A stretch of DNA of 64,000 bases from JALYOK01 sp963840785 (GCA_963840785.1 CAWJAF010000003.1:310001-374000), one strand, 5' to 3'. Positions 36,951-46,586 are shown, counted from the first letter of the stretch. Translations and numbers: made by a program. The notes: generated from the letters alone by a model not told the origin.

Positions 36951-36959
36951 TGAGGTGAC

Positions 36960-37036
36960 AAGGATGAAGGCGGAAGGCATGAAGGATGAAATACGGCCTC
37001 GCACTTAATTCATCCTTCATCCCTCATCCTTCATCC
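36960..37036 (-). repeat. Inverted AAGGATG/CATCCTT heptamers between infB and rbfA
   Basis: AAGGATG-type units (36960-36990) face CATCCTT-type units (37010-37036) across a roughly 20-base loop. The unit is the same as in the array before psd. Located in the infB-rbfA spacer of a transcribed operon. Confidence 0.85.
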
Positions 37037-39674
37037 TTAGTCCTTTATAAGCGTTCTCGCCACTTCAACGGTCTCAAACACTTCGAGCTGATCGCCGACT
37101 TCAATTTCGTCGTAGCCCTTCAGCGACAGGCCGCATTCGAAGCCATTCTTAACTTCACGCACATCGTCTTTAAAGCGCTTCAGCGAATCCAATTCGCCGG
37201 TATGGATGACCACGGAGTCGCGCAACAAGCGGATCTGCGAGCCACGACGCACCAGGCCTTCGAGCACATAACAACCGGCGACCGCATCCGATTTTGGAAA
37301 TGCGATAGACCTGGCGAATTTCGACCAGACCCAAGATGCTTTCTTTCTTGTCCGGCGAGAGCATGCCGGACATCGCGGCTTTAACTTCGTCGACCGCTTC
37401 GTAAATGATGTTGTAGTAGCGAATATCGACGCCGCTGGCTTGCGCGAGCTTGCGTGCCGCGTTGTCGGCGCGCGCATTAAAGCCGATGATGACTGCCTTC
37501 GATGCCAGTGCCAAGTTGACGTCGGATTCGGTAATCGCACCCAGGCCGGTGTGCAAAATATTGACTTTCACTTCGCGGTCGATAAGCTTGCCCAACGCGT
37601 AAGCCAAGCCCTCGTATGAACCTTGCACGTCCGCTTTGATAATCAGCGCGAGGGTTTTCACTTCGCCTTCGCCGATGTTGCTGAACATATCTTCGAGTTT
37701 GCCGGCTTGTTGCTTAGCCAGCTTGACGTCGCGATACTTGCCTTGGCGGAACAGTGCGATTTCGCGCGCTTTGCGTTCATCGAGCATCACCAACACCTCA
37801 TCGCCTGCACCCGGCACATCGGATAAACCTTGGATCTCGACCGGAATCGACGGCCCCGCTTGCTGAATAGTGATGACCGGCTTCGTCCAACATCGCACGC
37901 ACCCGGCCAAACACGGAGCCGGCCAACATCACATCGCCGCGCTTCAAGCGTGCCTGATTGCACCAGGACTGTTGCGACCGCACCGCGGCCTTTATCCAAG
38001 CGCGATTCAACGACGATACCGCGTGCCGGCGCATCTTTAACCGCTTTCAATTCCAACACTTCGGCTTGCAACAAAATCCGTTCGAGCAATTCGTCAATGC
38101 CCTGCCCACTCTTCGCTGAAACGGGCACGAACTGCGCCTCGCCACCGTATTCTTCCGGCAACACACCGTGCGCGACCAGCTCTTGCTTAATGCGCTCGAT
38201 ATTCGCTTCCGGCTTATCGATCTTATTCATCGCGACGACCAACGGCACTTTCGCCGCTTTCGCGTGGTGAATTGCTTCGATGGTTTGCGGCATCACGCCG
38301 TCGTCAGCCGCTACGACCAGAATCACAATGTCGGTCACTTTCGCGCCTCGCGCGCGCATCGCGGTAAACGCTTCATGGCCCGGCGTATCGAGGAAGGTAA
38401 TCATGCCGCGCGGCGTTTCGACGTGATAGGCGCCGATATGCTGCGTAATGCCACCCGCCTCGCCACTGGCGACGCGAGTGCGGCGAATGTAATCGAGCAG
38501 CGACGTTTTACCGTGGTCGACGTGGCCCATCACCGTAACCACCGGCGCGCGCGTTTCTGCGATACCTTCAACAACCGCAGACAAACCCACTTTGCTCCAA
38601 TAGGGAATCCGGATCGTCCAACTTCGCGGCTTTGGCGATGTGGCCCATCTCCTCGACAATAATCATCGCCGTTTCTTGATCGAGCACCTGGTTGATGGTC
38701 ACCATGCTGCCCATTTTCATCAGCGTCTTGATCACTTCAGCCGCTTTGACAGCCATTTTCTGTGCGAGAATTCCAACGGTGATCGTCTCGGGCACGAGCA
38801 CTTCATGGACGATCGGCTCGGTCGGCAATTGAAATTGCTGCGTGGCTTCCGACGGCGGCTGTTGCTGCTTCGTTGATTTTGTTTTGTGGCCGCGCCAGCC
38901 GGTCGTTGTCGGGCGCGAATCGCCGCGGCCTTTCTTCAGGCCACGTTTTTTGGCGGCTTCGTCAACATAGGTGACGCTCGGCGTTTTCGCTTTTTTCGCG
39001 CTTTTTTGTCCGCCTTATCTTCCGGCTTCACTTGCGGTTTATGCAGAGTGCTATCGGGCGCAGGGTGCCGCTGTTTTCGTAGGCGAATCCGTCACTTCGG
39101 ATTTTTTGCTTTCGACGGACGCACCGATCTCAACGGCCGGCGCGTCTGCAACCACCGGCTCCGGCTACAACAGGCGCCGGTTCTTCGATCTTTTTTCGAT
39201 TTTGTCGAACGCTTCTTTTTCTCGGCGACATCTCGTGCTTGACGCGCCATCAGTTCGGCTTGCTTGCGCGCTTCCTCGTCACGCAATGCGCGCTCCCCGG
39301 CATCGACAATCACGATCGGCGCAACTGGCGTGGCTTCCACGATTTCCGCTGCGGGCGTCGGCGGCGGCTCATCTGGCATCGCGTTTGACCAGCACTCGCT
39401 TTTTGCGCACTTCTACTTGAATCGTGCGCGCTTTGCCGGTGGCATCGGATTTTTTGATTTCCGACGTTTGCTTGCGCGTCAAGGTAATTTTGGTCTTCGC
39501 TTCTTTATTGCCGTGCGACTCGCGCAAATAATCGAGCAGCAAGGCTTTATCTTGTTCCGACAAGGATTCTTCCGCGGCAGATTTCGCCACACCGGCAGCC
39601 TTCAATTGCTCCAGCAGCAATGCCGGGGGCAAATTGAGTTCAGTAGCAAATTGAGCAACACTAGATTGCGCCAT
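37037..39674 (-). CDS. infB: Translation initiation factor IF-2, frameshifted
   Basis: GTPase that loads fMet-tRNA on the 30S subunit. Order of parts: IF2 N domain (SVAQFATELNLPPALLLEQL), IF2_assoc and charged linker, second N domain, G domain with VTVMGHVDHGKTSLLDYIR, FLDTPGHEAFTAMRARG and VAMNKIDKPEAN, then domains II-IV ending EVGDQLEVFETVEVARTLI. At least five frame changes split it (near 39370, 39100-39000, 38600, 37900 and 37300). All parts are in order and about 870 residues in total. IF-2 is essential, so the breaks are almost certainly sequence errors. ATG 39674. Confidence 0.92.
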
Positions 39675-39737
39675 ATTCAAACTCTATATTCTCGTTGGGC
39701 TCGGGCTATCTTTTTCGATAATCGTCGATAAAATATA

Positions 39738-41217
39738 TTACTCAAACCAAGGACGGCGAGCCGTCATGATGAGCTCCTTCGCCCGCTCGGTTTCCATGCC
39801 CGTTAATTCCGTTAAATCATCCACGGCGAGATCAGCCAAAGCCTCCATCGTGGTCACACCTTTCGATACCAGCAACCGCGCCGTCGGATTATCCATGCCT
39901 TCCATATTGAGCAATTGCTCGTCGGCGTTTTCGACCTTTTCTTCGGATGCGATCGCGTCGGTCAACAAGGCATTGCGCGCGCGAGCACGCAGTTCGTTAA
40001 CGGTGGTTTCGTCAAGCGCCTCAATTTCCAACATTTCGGAAAGCGGCACGTAGGCCACCTCTTCCACGGTACTAAATCCTTCCTGCACTAATATGTCGGC
40101 AACTTCTTCATCGACGTCCAATTTTTCCATGAAGATTTTGCGGATGCCGCTGAATTCTTCATCGGACTTCGACTTGGCTTCGTCGACGGTCATGATATTC
40201 AATTCCCAACCCGTCAATTCCGAGGCGAGCCTCACGTTTTGCCCGCTACGGCCAATGGTCTTGCGCAAGTTGATCTTCATCGACGACGACATCCATACTG
40301 TGCTTTTCTTCGTCGACCACGATGGAGCTGACCTCGGCAGGCGCCAATGCACCGATTACAAATTGCGCGGGATCTTCCGACCACAAAATAATATCGACGC
40401 GCTCACCGGCTAATTCATTGGTCACCGATTGCACACGCGAACCGCGCATACCAACGCAGGTACCGATCGGATCGATGCGTTTGTCGTGAGATTTAACAGC
40501 GATTTTTGCACGCACACCGGGATCGCGAGCAGCCGCTTTGATCTCGAGCAAACCCTCTTCAATTTCCGGCACCTCGAGCTCGAACAATTTCATAATGAAT
40601 TCGGGCGCAATCCGCGACAGAATCAGCTGCGGGCCACGTCCACCACGCTCAACACGAGAAAGATAGGCGCGAACGCGATCGCCGATACGCAGATTTTCTT
40701 TCAGGATCATCTGGTCTTTCGGCAAATAAGCCTCCAGACGGCCAGATTCGACGATGGCGTTACCACGCTCCATGCGCTTGATGGTGCCGGTAACCAGAAA
40801 CTCTTTACGGTCGAGGAAATCATTTAGGATTTGCTCGCGTTCCGCATCGCGAATTTTTTGCAAAATGACTTGCTTCGCGGCTTGCGCGCCGATTCGCCCG
40901 AAATCCACCGACTCAAGCGGCTCTTCGTAATAATCGCCCAGACCAAGCGTTAGATCCGGATGATCTTCCCTAATTTCTTTTTCAAGCATTTGCTGCTCAT
41001 AATTCTCAAACTCTTCTTCCGGCACAATCAGCCAGCGGCGAAAACCATTGAATTCGCCCGTCTCGCGATCGACTTCGACGCGCACTTCCATATCTTCCGA
41101 GTACTTTTTCTTGGTCGCGGAAGCAAGCGCCATTTCCAGCGCGAGGAAGACGATATCCCGATCCACGTTTTTCTCGCGGGCCAGCGCATCGACCAACATC
41201 AAAATTTCTTTACTCAT
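39738..41217 (-). CDS. nusA: Transcription termination/antitermination factor NusA, frameshifted once
   Basis: RNA polymerase-associated elongation factor. N-terminal domain from MSKEILMLVDALAREKNVDR, S1 domain (VTGTIKRMERGNAIVESGRL), KH domains (KIAVKSHDKRIDPIGTCVG; the second KH region is split), and two C-terminal acidic repeats (MLEIEALDETTVNELRARA; MEGMDNPTARLLVSKGVTT). The single break is near 40270, where ...DEDQLAQ must join KTIGRSGQNVRLASELTGW. Total about 490 residues. 12 bases after rimP. Confidence 0.93.
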
Positions 41218-41229
41218 TTACACTCCAAC

Positions 41230-41655
41230 TCAGATATCCGGCTTGAGCCGCGCTTTGTGCACGTTCGCAAGCTCAATCGCAAACATTTTCCCGTCCGAAT
41301 CCAACGCCAATAATCCATCTGCCAACACACCGAGCGTACCGGTAAAATTTTTCCGGCCATCCAACGGCACTTTTAACTTCAATTCCGCCCGTTCCCCACG
41401 GAACCGTACAAAGTCTGACGCTTTTCTCAACGGTCGATCCAAGCCCGGTGACGACACTTCAAGCCGGTCATATTCCACGCCTTCCACCGCGAAATAGCGC
41501 GTCAGATGGTTGCTGACCATCGCGCAATCATCCACATTGATCCCGTCGGCCTTATCGATCATCACCCGCAGATTACCGCGGCCAAACCATTCGAAATCGA
41601 CCAGTTCATAGCCCAAACCGTTTAGGGTGGGTTCCAGCAATTGCATTAAGTCCAT
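41230..41655 (-). CDS. rimP: Ribosome maturation factor RimP
   Basis: A 141-residue 30S assembly factor. LEPTLNGLGYELVDFEW, then VMIDKADGINVDDCAMVS and VSSPGLDRPLRKASDFVRF are the family motifs. ATG 41655 (MDLMQLLEPTL) is preferred over an upstream start. First gene of the rimP-nusA-infB-rbfA-truB-paaI-paaK unit. Confidence 0.93.
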   Translation of the reverse strand: MDLMQLLEPTLNGLGYELVDFEWFGRGNLRVMIDKADGINVDDCAMVSNHLTRYFAVEGVEYDRLEVSSPGLDRPLRKASDFVRFRGERAELKLKVPLDGRKNFTGTLGVLADGLLALDSDGKMFAIELANVHKARLKPDI

Positions 41656-42129
41656 AGGCGTCGCAGAAACAAAAAATGGGCGCAAAGCCCATTCTAGTTA
41701 TCGGAAAATTATAACAAAAATGATAATCCCTGCATAGCGAGATGATACTTTTCTCGCCTTTAAGGACGATCAATCCAGCAGCAAAGTACCACAGAAACCG
41801 CCGCGACAACGCAATCCGGATGGGATTTTCGGCATTTCTTTGGACGTCTTAAAACGGATAACTGGCGGAAGGGTGTCGTTCATATCACGGCTTGAGCGAA
41901 TTATCACAAGACATTCTTCAAATTTCAGAATTCCAATGTGTCCCCATTTGTGCCCCGCATAGGTTTTATGAAGCCACTACCCGAATGATATCACTTAGGT
42001 CAAATGAAAACCCGAAGTTCACTTGAAGTTGTTCCAAGATACTTCTAATTGGGTCTAAACAGACCGGTTTTGCGAAAACGGTTGCGTGGACTAACATACA
42101 CCTTAAATTAATAGCCAGGAGGATAAGAA
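41656..42129. other. Intergenic: rimP promoter region and left end of the island
   Basis: About 470 bases without a gene. The part right of rimP should carry the rimP operon promoter. From 41839 rightward it is island sequence, beginning with the attL repeat. I see no further gene or RNA in it. Confidence 0.5.
41839..41875 (-). repeat. attL: duplicated tRNA-Ser 3' end
   Basis: TTTGGACGT...GATAACTGGCGGAA-GGGTG, matching 48959-48996 with a 14-base exact core (GATAACTGGCGGAA). On the minus strand it reads as the last bases of the tRNA (CACCCTTCCGCCA) plus its flank, with one base missing in the acceptor stem. Confidence 0.85.
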
Positions 42130-42177
42130 ATGCGGACAAGTACTCAAGACTACGCCCATTATGGTAAGCACCATTAG
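42130..42177 (+). other. Possible 15-codon leader or displaced start of the next gene
   Basis: ATG 42130 has a perfect SD (AGGAGG, 7-base spacing) and reads MRTSTQDYAHYGKHH then stop. The following gene starts inside it at 42161, in another frame and without an SD of its own. Either this is a translated leader that couples to the next gene, or a one-base indel has displaced the true start from 42130. Confidence 0.45.
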
Positions 42178-42937
42178 GTCAAATTTTCGGTTGGCATCAG
42201 CGATTTTCCTATCACTCGGCATGATAGGAAGCACCGTGGCACAATCACAACAAGAAGCGCCAATCTACTTTAACTTTCTCCCCGCCATAACTCCTGGCGA
42301 GCGTTCCGCGTTATCGGGAGAGTGTGATGGCACTACCGCAAGCGCGGAAATAACCTGTCGATTTACACAGGCGATGATTCGCTATGCGCTTGATCCGAAA
42401 GACATCGAGACAGAGACCGAAAAACTATTGAAACAACTGCGTCGCGAAGCAGAGAAAGATTGGGAGAAATTCACTGAACAATTCTGCGGTGAAATCCGAA
42501 AGAACGGCACCGAGGCTCAAGAAAGAATACGAGAGCTAAAAAACACCGTCACGCAGAACTGGCTGATAGAGTTGGTGACTTTATGCAAGAATCCAACAAT
42601 CGCAGCGCTCGAAGACCTCATGAAACGATCCATCCTCGCGGAATCCAAGACCTGCAAGGTTTCTCATTTTCAAAACGACCCCATAAAGTTCACGAAAATC
42701 AGCCCAAACAAGTGGCGCGCGAATGTCGGACCAAAGGTCATTTGTAGTTCGGTTAACCTCTACACCATGGAAAACGAACCTAAACATACTAACCGATGGA
42801 GATGGACGCAAATCAGAACGTACGCCGATAATTCCAACGAAGTCTGTAAGGGATTGCAACTCAACTACACGCTTGAATTCAGTTGGAAAGGAGATGGCGC
42901 GGCTATGTCCTGCGAATATATTAAATTCGGAATGTGA
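42161..42937 (+). CDS. Unknown secreted protein (island cargo)
   Basis: A 258-residue protein not recognised. Residues 1-28 form a Sec signal peptide (basic start, LASAIFLSLGMIGSTVAQ, cleavage after AQ). The middle (about 80-150) is a charged amphipathic helix region with coiled-coil character (IETETEKLLKQLRREAEKDW). The C-terminal third is probably beta-rich with several Cys (CKVSHF, CSSVNLY, CKGLQL, CEYIKFGM) that could form disulfides. It precedes the HEPN-like gene by 15 bases on the same strand, so they are likely co-transcribed. Codon use looks like the neighbours. Confidence 0.7.
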   Translation: MVSTIRSNFRLASAIFLSLGMIGSTVAQSQQEAPIYFNFLPAITPGERSALSGECDGTTASAEITCRFTQAMIRYALDPKDIETETEKLLKQLRREAEKDWEKFTEQFCGEIRKNGTEAQERIRELKNTVTQNWLIELVTLCKNPTIAALEDLMKRSILAESKTCKVSHFQNDPIKFTKISPNKWRANVGPKVICSSVNLYTMENEPKHTNRWRWTQIRTYADNSNEVCKGLQLNYTLEFSWKGDGAAMSCEYIKFGM

Positions 42938-42952
42938 TGAAAGTAGACAAAA

Positions 42953-43648
42953 ATGGCTGATGTGATCGTCAACATCCAAGGCGTTCAAGCAGTAGGACAA
43001 GTTGAAAACCTCATCCTAAGACAGCGTTTTTCATTTGCTCTCCATCCACTCCTGGCGGCCGCAAGATTTGCGCGAGATTGCGGAAGAGTTGAACAAGAAA
43101 ATACCGGGAAAGAATTGGGGCCTTTTTTCGATGAGATCATTCAGTACTCATCGGCGAGCGTCATTATGGCAGTTATCAGCCTTGAGGCGTATATCAATGA
43201 CTACCTGGAAAGCATCGCTCCACTTTTCCCGAACACTCCACCGACGGCAATGGAAAAATTGGACGAGTGGCTCGCTATGTTGGCTATTCTCAAAAAATAT
43301 GATTTGGCGCTAGAAGTAAAAAAGCTGCCTTCGCTTGACAAAAGTTCAAAAAACTATCAAGCCGTCGACATTTTGGTGAAGTTTAGAAACGCGCTCGTCC
43401 ATTTCAAGCCAAGCTGGAATGACGAGCTCGGAAAGCATCATGATTTAGGAAAATCACTTCGCGGGCGCTTCAGATTCAGTCCCTTTATAACTAAAAATAC
43501 GGGAGTAATTTTCCCGCAGCGTTGTTTTTGCCATGAAGGTGCGGCCTGGGCAGTCACTACTGCTCAGTCGTTCATGCGAGACTTCGATTCACGACTAGGA
43601 CGCGAGCATTTCTTCGATTCATTTGAGGAGAGACTGAAAACGAAGTAA
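42953..43648 (+). CDS. HEPN-like protein (island cargo)
   Basis: A 231-residue helical protein. The segment VDILVKFRNALVHFKPSW contains R-x4-H (RNALVH), the catalytic motif of HEPN RNases, preceded by a helical region (SSASVIMAVISLEAYINDYL) typical of HEPN and RiboL-PSP-HEPN families. HEPN proteins are frequent in toxin-antitoxin, abortive infection and defence islands. Its partner, if any, would be the secreted protein upstream, which is not an obvious antitoxin. Function is inferred only from this motif. Confidence 0.6.
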   Translation: MADVIVNIQGVQAVGQVENLILRQRFSFALHPLLAAARFARDCGRVEQENTGKELGPFFDEIIQYSSASVIMAVISLEAYINDYLESIAPLFPNTPPTAMEKLDEWLAMLAILKKYDLALEVKKLPSLDKSSKNYQAVDILVKFRNALVHFKPSWNDELGKHHDLGKSLRGRFRFSPFITKNTGVIFPQRCFCHEGAAWAVTTAQSFMRDFDSRLGREHFFDSFEERLKTK

Positions 43649-43690
43649 TCATTTCCGATCCGATTCGCGCGAACATTAGGACCACCCTAT

Positions 43691-43897
43691 TTACGTTTGA
43701 AAAATTGATCGCATTGTCGCCTTGTAGGTGACCACCTCGACGGATCGTGCCCCGTGCTTATAGGCGCTCATGGACACCTCATGTTTACCTTTCCTAGTCG
43801 GCGGGCCAGTCGAGCGCTCCCACGGCCTCCAATTCGCGATTAACGCCGCTTGGCGGGTACGTCGTTCCGGTGTCCATCCTGATTTTTTGCCATTCAT
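43691..43897 (-). CDS. Small conserved island protein
   Basis: A 68-residue basic protein, GWTPERRTRQAALIANWRPW followed by ERSTGPPTRKGKHEVSMSAY and KHGARS. I recognise this pattern (RRxRQA...W.PW..STGP.T..GK...S.NA.KHG) from short proteins in phages and islands, but not a function. It begins inside the end of the upstream gene, overlapping it by 104 bases in another frame, an arrangement that argues for translational coupling. Confidence 0.6.
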   Translation of the reverse strand: MNGKKSGWTPERRTRQAALIANWRPWERSTGPPTRKGKHEVSMSAYKHGARSVEVVTYKATMRSIFQT

Positions 43898-44459
43898 TGC
43901 TGTCTTGCTCCAAAAGTTTGTTTTCAGAATTTAACGAATCTTCACGCGCGGGCGCACGCGGATCGTTCAATGCCGCCTCATGATTATTGACCTGCTGATT
44001 AATTCCGACATTCTGTTGCCGAACAAATGTCGCCGATTTAGGGAATTTTATTTCCGCGAGAGTTTCCAACGTCGCCCGACATTGGCATTGCGCTTTGAGC
44101 GCCAGCCGCAAATAAATGTCGACGGCGTTCATGTATTCGCCCATGTTTGCCGCTGCTAGTTGCGCCAGTTCGTTGAAGATAGCGTCCAGGCTATGGGCTT
44201 GGGCAATCAACATGGCTTCCGCGCGATTCAGGTCACCCGCCCTCACTGCGTTAATTTGCTCACGAATCGCGGGCGTCAGTCCGTTAATCGTCGAGTGCTC
44301 GCCGTATTTCTTCGAATAGGCGCTAATCGTGACCGCCGCACCGACACTTGGCATGGTCGCGGCGCGACTTACACCCTCCTCTTCAGTTTCATTTGGTTTC
44401 CCGGCGATCTGAATTTTGTTCGGATCGGGTAATGCTGCTTTGAATTTGTCCTTCCTCAT
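43794..44459 (-). CDS. Unknown island protein
   Basis: A 221-residue soluble protein. The helical middle (INAVRAGDLNRAEAMLIAQA, then LDAIFNELAQLAAANMGEYM and LRLALKAQCQCRATLETLAE) is followed by a low-complexity tail with Asn and Gln (QQNVGINQQVNNHE). This layout is known from conserved hypotheticals in betaproteobacterial prophages and islands. No function assigned. Its end overlaps the small basic protein gene. Confidence 0.65.
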   Translation of the reverse strand: MRKDKFKAALPDPNKIQIAGKPNETEEEGVSRAATMPSVGAAVTISAYSKKYGEHSTINGLTPAIREQINAVRAGDLNRAEAMLIAQAHSLDAIFNELAQLAAANMGEYMNAVDIYLRLALKAQCQCRATLETLAEIKFPKSATFVRQQNVGINQQVNNHEAALNDPRAPAREDSLNSENKLLEQDSNEWQKIRMDTGTTYPPSGVNRELEAVGALDWPAD

Positions 44460-44508
44460 GTACGATTGCTCCGCGACATAACAGCACCTATGGTTAAGTT
44501 ATAACGGT

Positions 44509-44707
44509 GTTCACAATATGAACCTTTGACGGATTTTGATCGATTTACCCTTCGAAATGCTTGAACGCCACTATCCACGCGGGTTTCCAGCTTTTATCGA
44601 GCAAATTTGAAAGTACACGATGTGAACCTTTGAGGGCATTGAAGTCACGTGGTGTACCTTCATAGGTTCACAATCTGAACGTTACCAGTCACGTTATGAA
44701 CCTTCGA
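44509..44707. repeat. Array of five palindromic iterons
   Basis: Five copies of an imperfect palindrome, consensus (plus strand) GTTCACAATATGAACCTT: 44509-44529, 44613-44632, 44644-44661, 44665-44683 and 44689-44707. Arms GTTCA / TGAAC separated by about six bases. Three copies sit at and beyond the 3' end of the winged-helix gene and two further downstream. They look like binding sites for a dimeric protein, an iteron origin or an operator. Confidence 0.75.
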
Positions 44708-45136
44708 TTTATTTTTACCATTGAGCGGTGACGCTTCGACCTGATATTTCCGATAGTCGAATGTCGGCATGGCGCCTGAAACACCCTTGCTCGGATTCGC
44801 GTGTATCACTTCGTCGGTAAAACCGTACAGGCACGGCGTGCGGCTCATGGCAGCAAACCCGCCTTGCCGCGTTTTGACGATCAGTCCGCGATTAAGCAAC
44901 ACCTTCAAGTGCTTATGGACGGTTGAGTGTGACCATCCGTACTTCGCCAACACGCCATCCACTGCACAGATGTCGCCGTTATTGTGGCCGTTGTATTGCC
45001 GACGAAGGTCAACATAAAGTGCTCGAGCGATTGGCGGTAAAGTCATAAAGGCAACGCTATTTGCGACGTCTCGTGAAATGCCAATAAAATCCGCGTGGCT
45101 GGCACGGCCTTTCATACGCTCTCGGGTTCGGGCCAT
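44660..45136 (-). CDS. Winged-helix DNA-binding protein, replication-initiator-like
   Basis: A 158-residue protein. A central winged helix (AKYGWSHSTVHKHLKVLLNRGLIVKTRQGGF) follows a helical start (FMTLPPIARALYVDLRRQYN), a pattern found in phage replication O-like and island helix-turn-helix proteins. The 3' end of the gene is itself made of the iteron repeats (KVHNVTGNVQIVNL), so the protein may bind sites in its own coding end. Initiator or autoregulator; which one cannot be told from sequence alone. Confidence 0.6.
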   Translation of the reverse strand: MARTRERMKGRASHADFIGISRDVANSVAFMTLPPIARALYVDLRRQYNGHNNGDICAVDGVLAKYGWSHSTVHKHLKVLLNRGLIVKTRQGGFAAMSRTPCLYGFTDEVIHANPSKGVSGAMPTFDYRKYQVEASPLNGKNKSKVHNVTGNVQIVNL

Positions 45137-45267
45137 CGCTATTCACCCGCAATACGGCGTAGGAAGCAATACAAGCCCCACATTTCGCACAAACCCAATC
45201 CGGCTAGATCTCACCTATGCCGTAGCTTGAAAACGTTGTAAGCAGCCGATTGAGACCAGAGAACCAT

Positions 45268-45573
45268 TCAGGATGTCGCATCGCTTCCTTTCGAAATCAA
45301 TACGTACTCGCCGACCCGATGTTTGATACCTGCTTCGGTTTCTACTCGTTGCCAATAGGTGACGATGTTTTCGCCACGCTTACGCAATTGCAAGACGCGT
45401 GCGGGGGCGTGATAGATATCAAGATACCGCGACGCTTCGAAGGTGTTGATCGGGAAACGCGCCAGGGCTTCGCGTAGTCGCTGGCATTGGGATTTGCTAT
45501 CATTGCCCTTGATTTGTTCGCGTATTTCAATCAAAACCGCTTCTTTATTGGGAGTGACTTTTTTTTGTTCCAT
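45268..45573 (-). CDS. Helix-turn-helix island protein
   Basis: A 101-residue protein from ATG 45573 (MEQKKVTPNKEAVL). LREALARFPINTFEASRYLD and IYHAPARVLQLRKRGENIVT form a HTH, followed by VETEAGIKHRVGEYVL. Similar proteins accompany AlpA in integrative elements and are annotated as helix-turn-helix domain proteins. It begins 11 bases after the stop of the AlpA gene on the same strand. Confidence 0.7.
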   Translation of the reverse strand: MEQKKVTPNKEAVLIEIREQIKGNDSKSQCQRLREALARFPINTFEASRYLDIYHAPARVLQLRKRGENIVTYWQRVETEAGIKHRVGEYVLISKGSDATS

Positions 45574-45584
45574 GGCCTGCCCCC

Positions 45585-45800
45585 TCACTTCGTCGATTCG
45601 ATCAGGTTGCGAATGTCTTCGACTCGCCACGCAGTCATTCGCGGGCTAAGTTTCACCGGTTTTGGGAAGCGACCAGACTTAACGCCCATCCACCAAGAGG
45701 ACTTCTTCACTGGTATCACCGCGGGAACGGGAGGACTTGCATTCGGATCGCCAATGATTTGCGACAAACGGACAAATCCAGTTTCAGGTAGTTGATACAT
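45585..45800 (-). CDS. AlpA-family regulator
   Basis: A 71-residue MerR-like HTH protein. FVRLSQIIGDPNASPPVPA, SSWWMGVKSGRFPKPVKLSP and AWRVEDIRNLIES match the phage/island AlpA family, which activates excision or late gene expression in P4-type elements. Located mid-island, upstream of the HTH gene. Confidence 0.85.
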   Translation of the reverse strand: MYQLPETGFVRLSQIIGDPNASPPVPAVIPVKKSSWWMGVKSGRFPKPVKLSPRMTAWRVEDIRNLIESTK

Positions 45801-45904
45801 TCAGATTGCTCCATGTATGGCCAAAGCTGGCCGACAAGGGCAGTCTGTGCGTGAGAAAATTAATGTGGAATTAAATCACGACATTTTTTGAGAATTGTTG
45901 AAAT

Positions 45905-46489
45905 TTATACGGGATTGGGATTACGCACGAATTCGCAGACGAGTTTCTCCCACTCCGTTAGCTCGCTCTTAACCTCGTAATGTTTGAAGGCATTACGTGA
46001 TACCTTTGCCAATCTATCTTCCCTGAAATCAAAATATATTTGACGCAAGGCTTCTGATGGGTCACGAGATGATTCGTCTGAATCTTTTTCTTCGAGAAAG
46101 GATTTCCACGGTTCACGCTTTGAGAGCTGTTTACAAGCCCATTCCACTCCATGACTGAATTTGTTGCGCTCAACTAAACGTTCAATCTCAACAACCAGTA
46201 CACCTTTAATGGGCGCGGCCCATTTAGGTTTGCGGCCTCGCCTTTTTTTCTCAGGGTACAAATCGCGCGCCAGCACCAAAGCAAGTTGCTTAAACATATC
46301 AGGACTCGCCGCGATTTTGTAATAGCCACAAAGACCTAGAAGATTCTGATCGTCCTCATTTTGCCAGGCTCGTATTTTTTCTAGGGCTTGATTTGGCGTC
46401 ATGAGTAACCCGAGCCTGCGTGACTCAACGGACGCAAAAGTTGGTAACGCGGTACTCTTTGGCGAATTCGGTTTTCTGTTTTGGGTCAT
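45905..46489 (-). CDS. Unknown island protein
   Basis: A 194-residue basic, highly charged soluble protein without a recognised domain. It contains a possible AT-hook-like KKRRGRKPKW stretch (about residues 86-95), suggesting nucleic-acid binding. The C-terminal half is helical and rich in Glu/Lys. Between HigA-like regulators and AlpA. Confidence 0.55.
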   Translation of the reverse strand: MTQNRKPNSPKSTALPTFASVESRRLGLLMTPNQALEKIRAWQNEDDQNLLGLCGYYKIAASPDMFKQLALVLARDLYPEKKRRGRKPKWAAPIKGVLVVEIERLVERNKFSHGVEWACKQLSKREPWKSFLEEKDSDESSRDPSEALRQIYFDFREDRLAKVSRNAFKHYEVKSELTEWEKLVCEFVRNPNPV

Positions 46490-46586
46490 TTAGCGTCCCT
46501 TTGCGCTGGTCTTACTCAAGACATCGCATTGGCCAGGCAAGGGCTTCCGGGTTTTCACCCCGTCAGTCTAGACACGGCTAACTCTC

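Noticed and set aside
42161..43648. Type II toxin-antitoxin pair (HEPN toxin with upstream antitoxin)
   Set aside because: The upstream protein has a clear signal peptide and would not meet a cytoplasmic HEPN toxin, and MNT-type motifs are absent.
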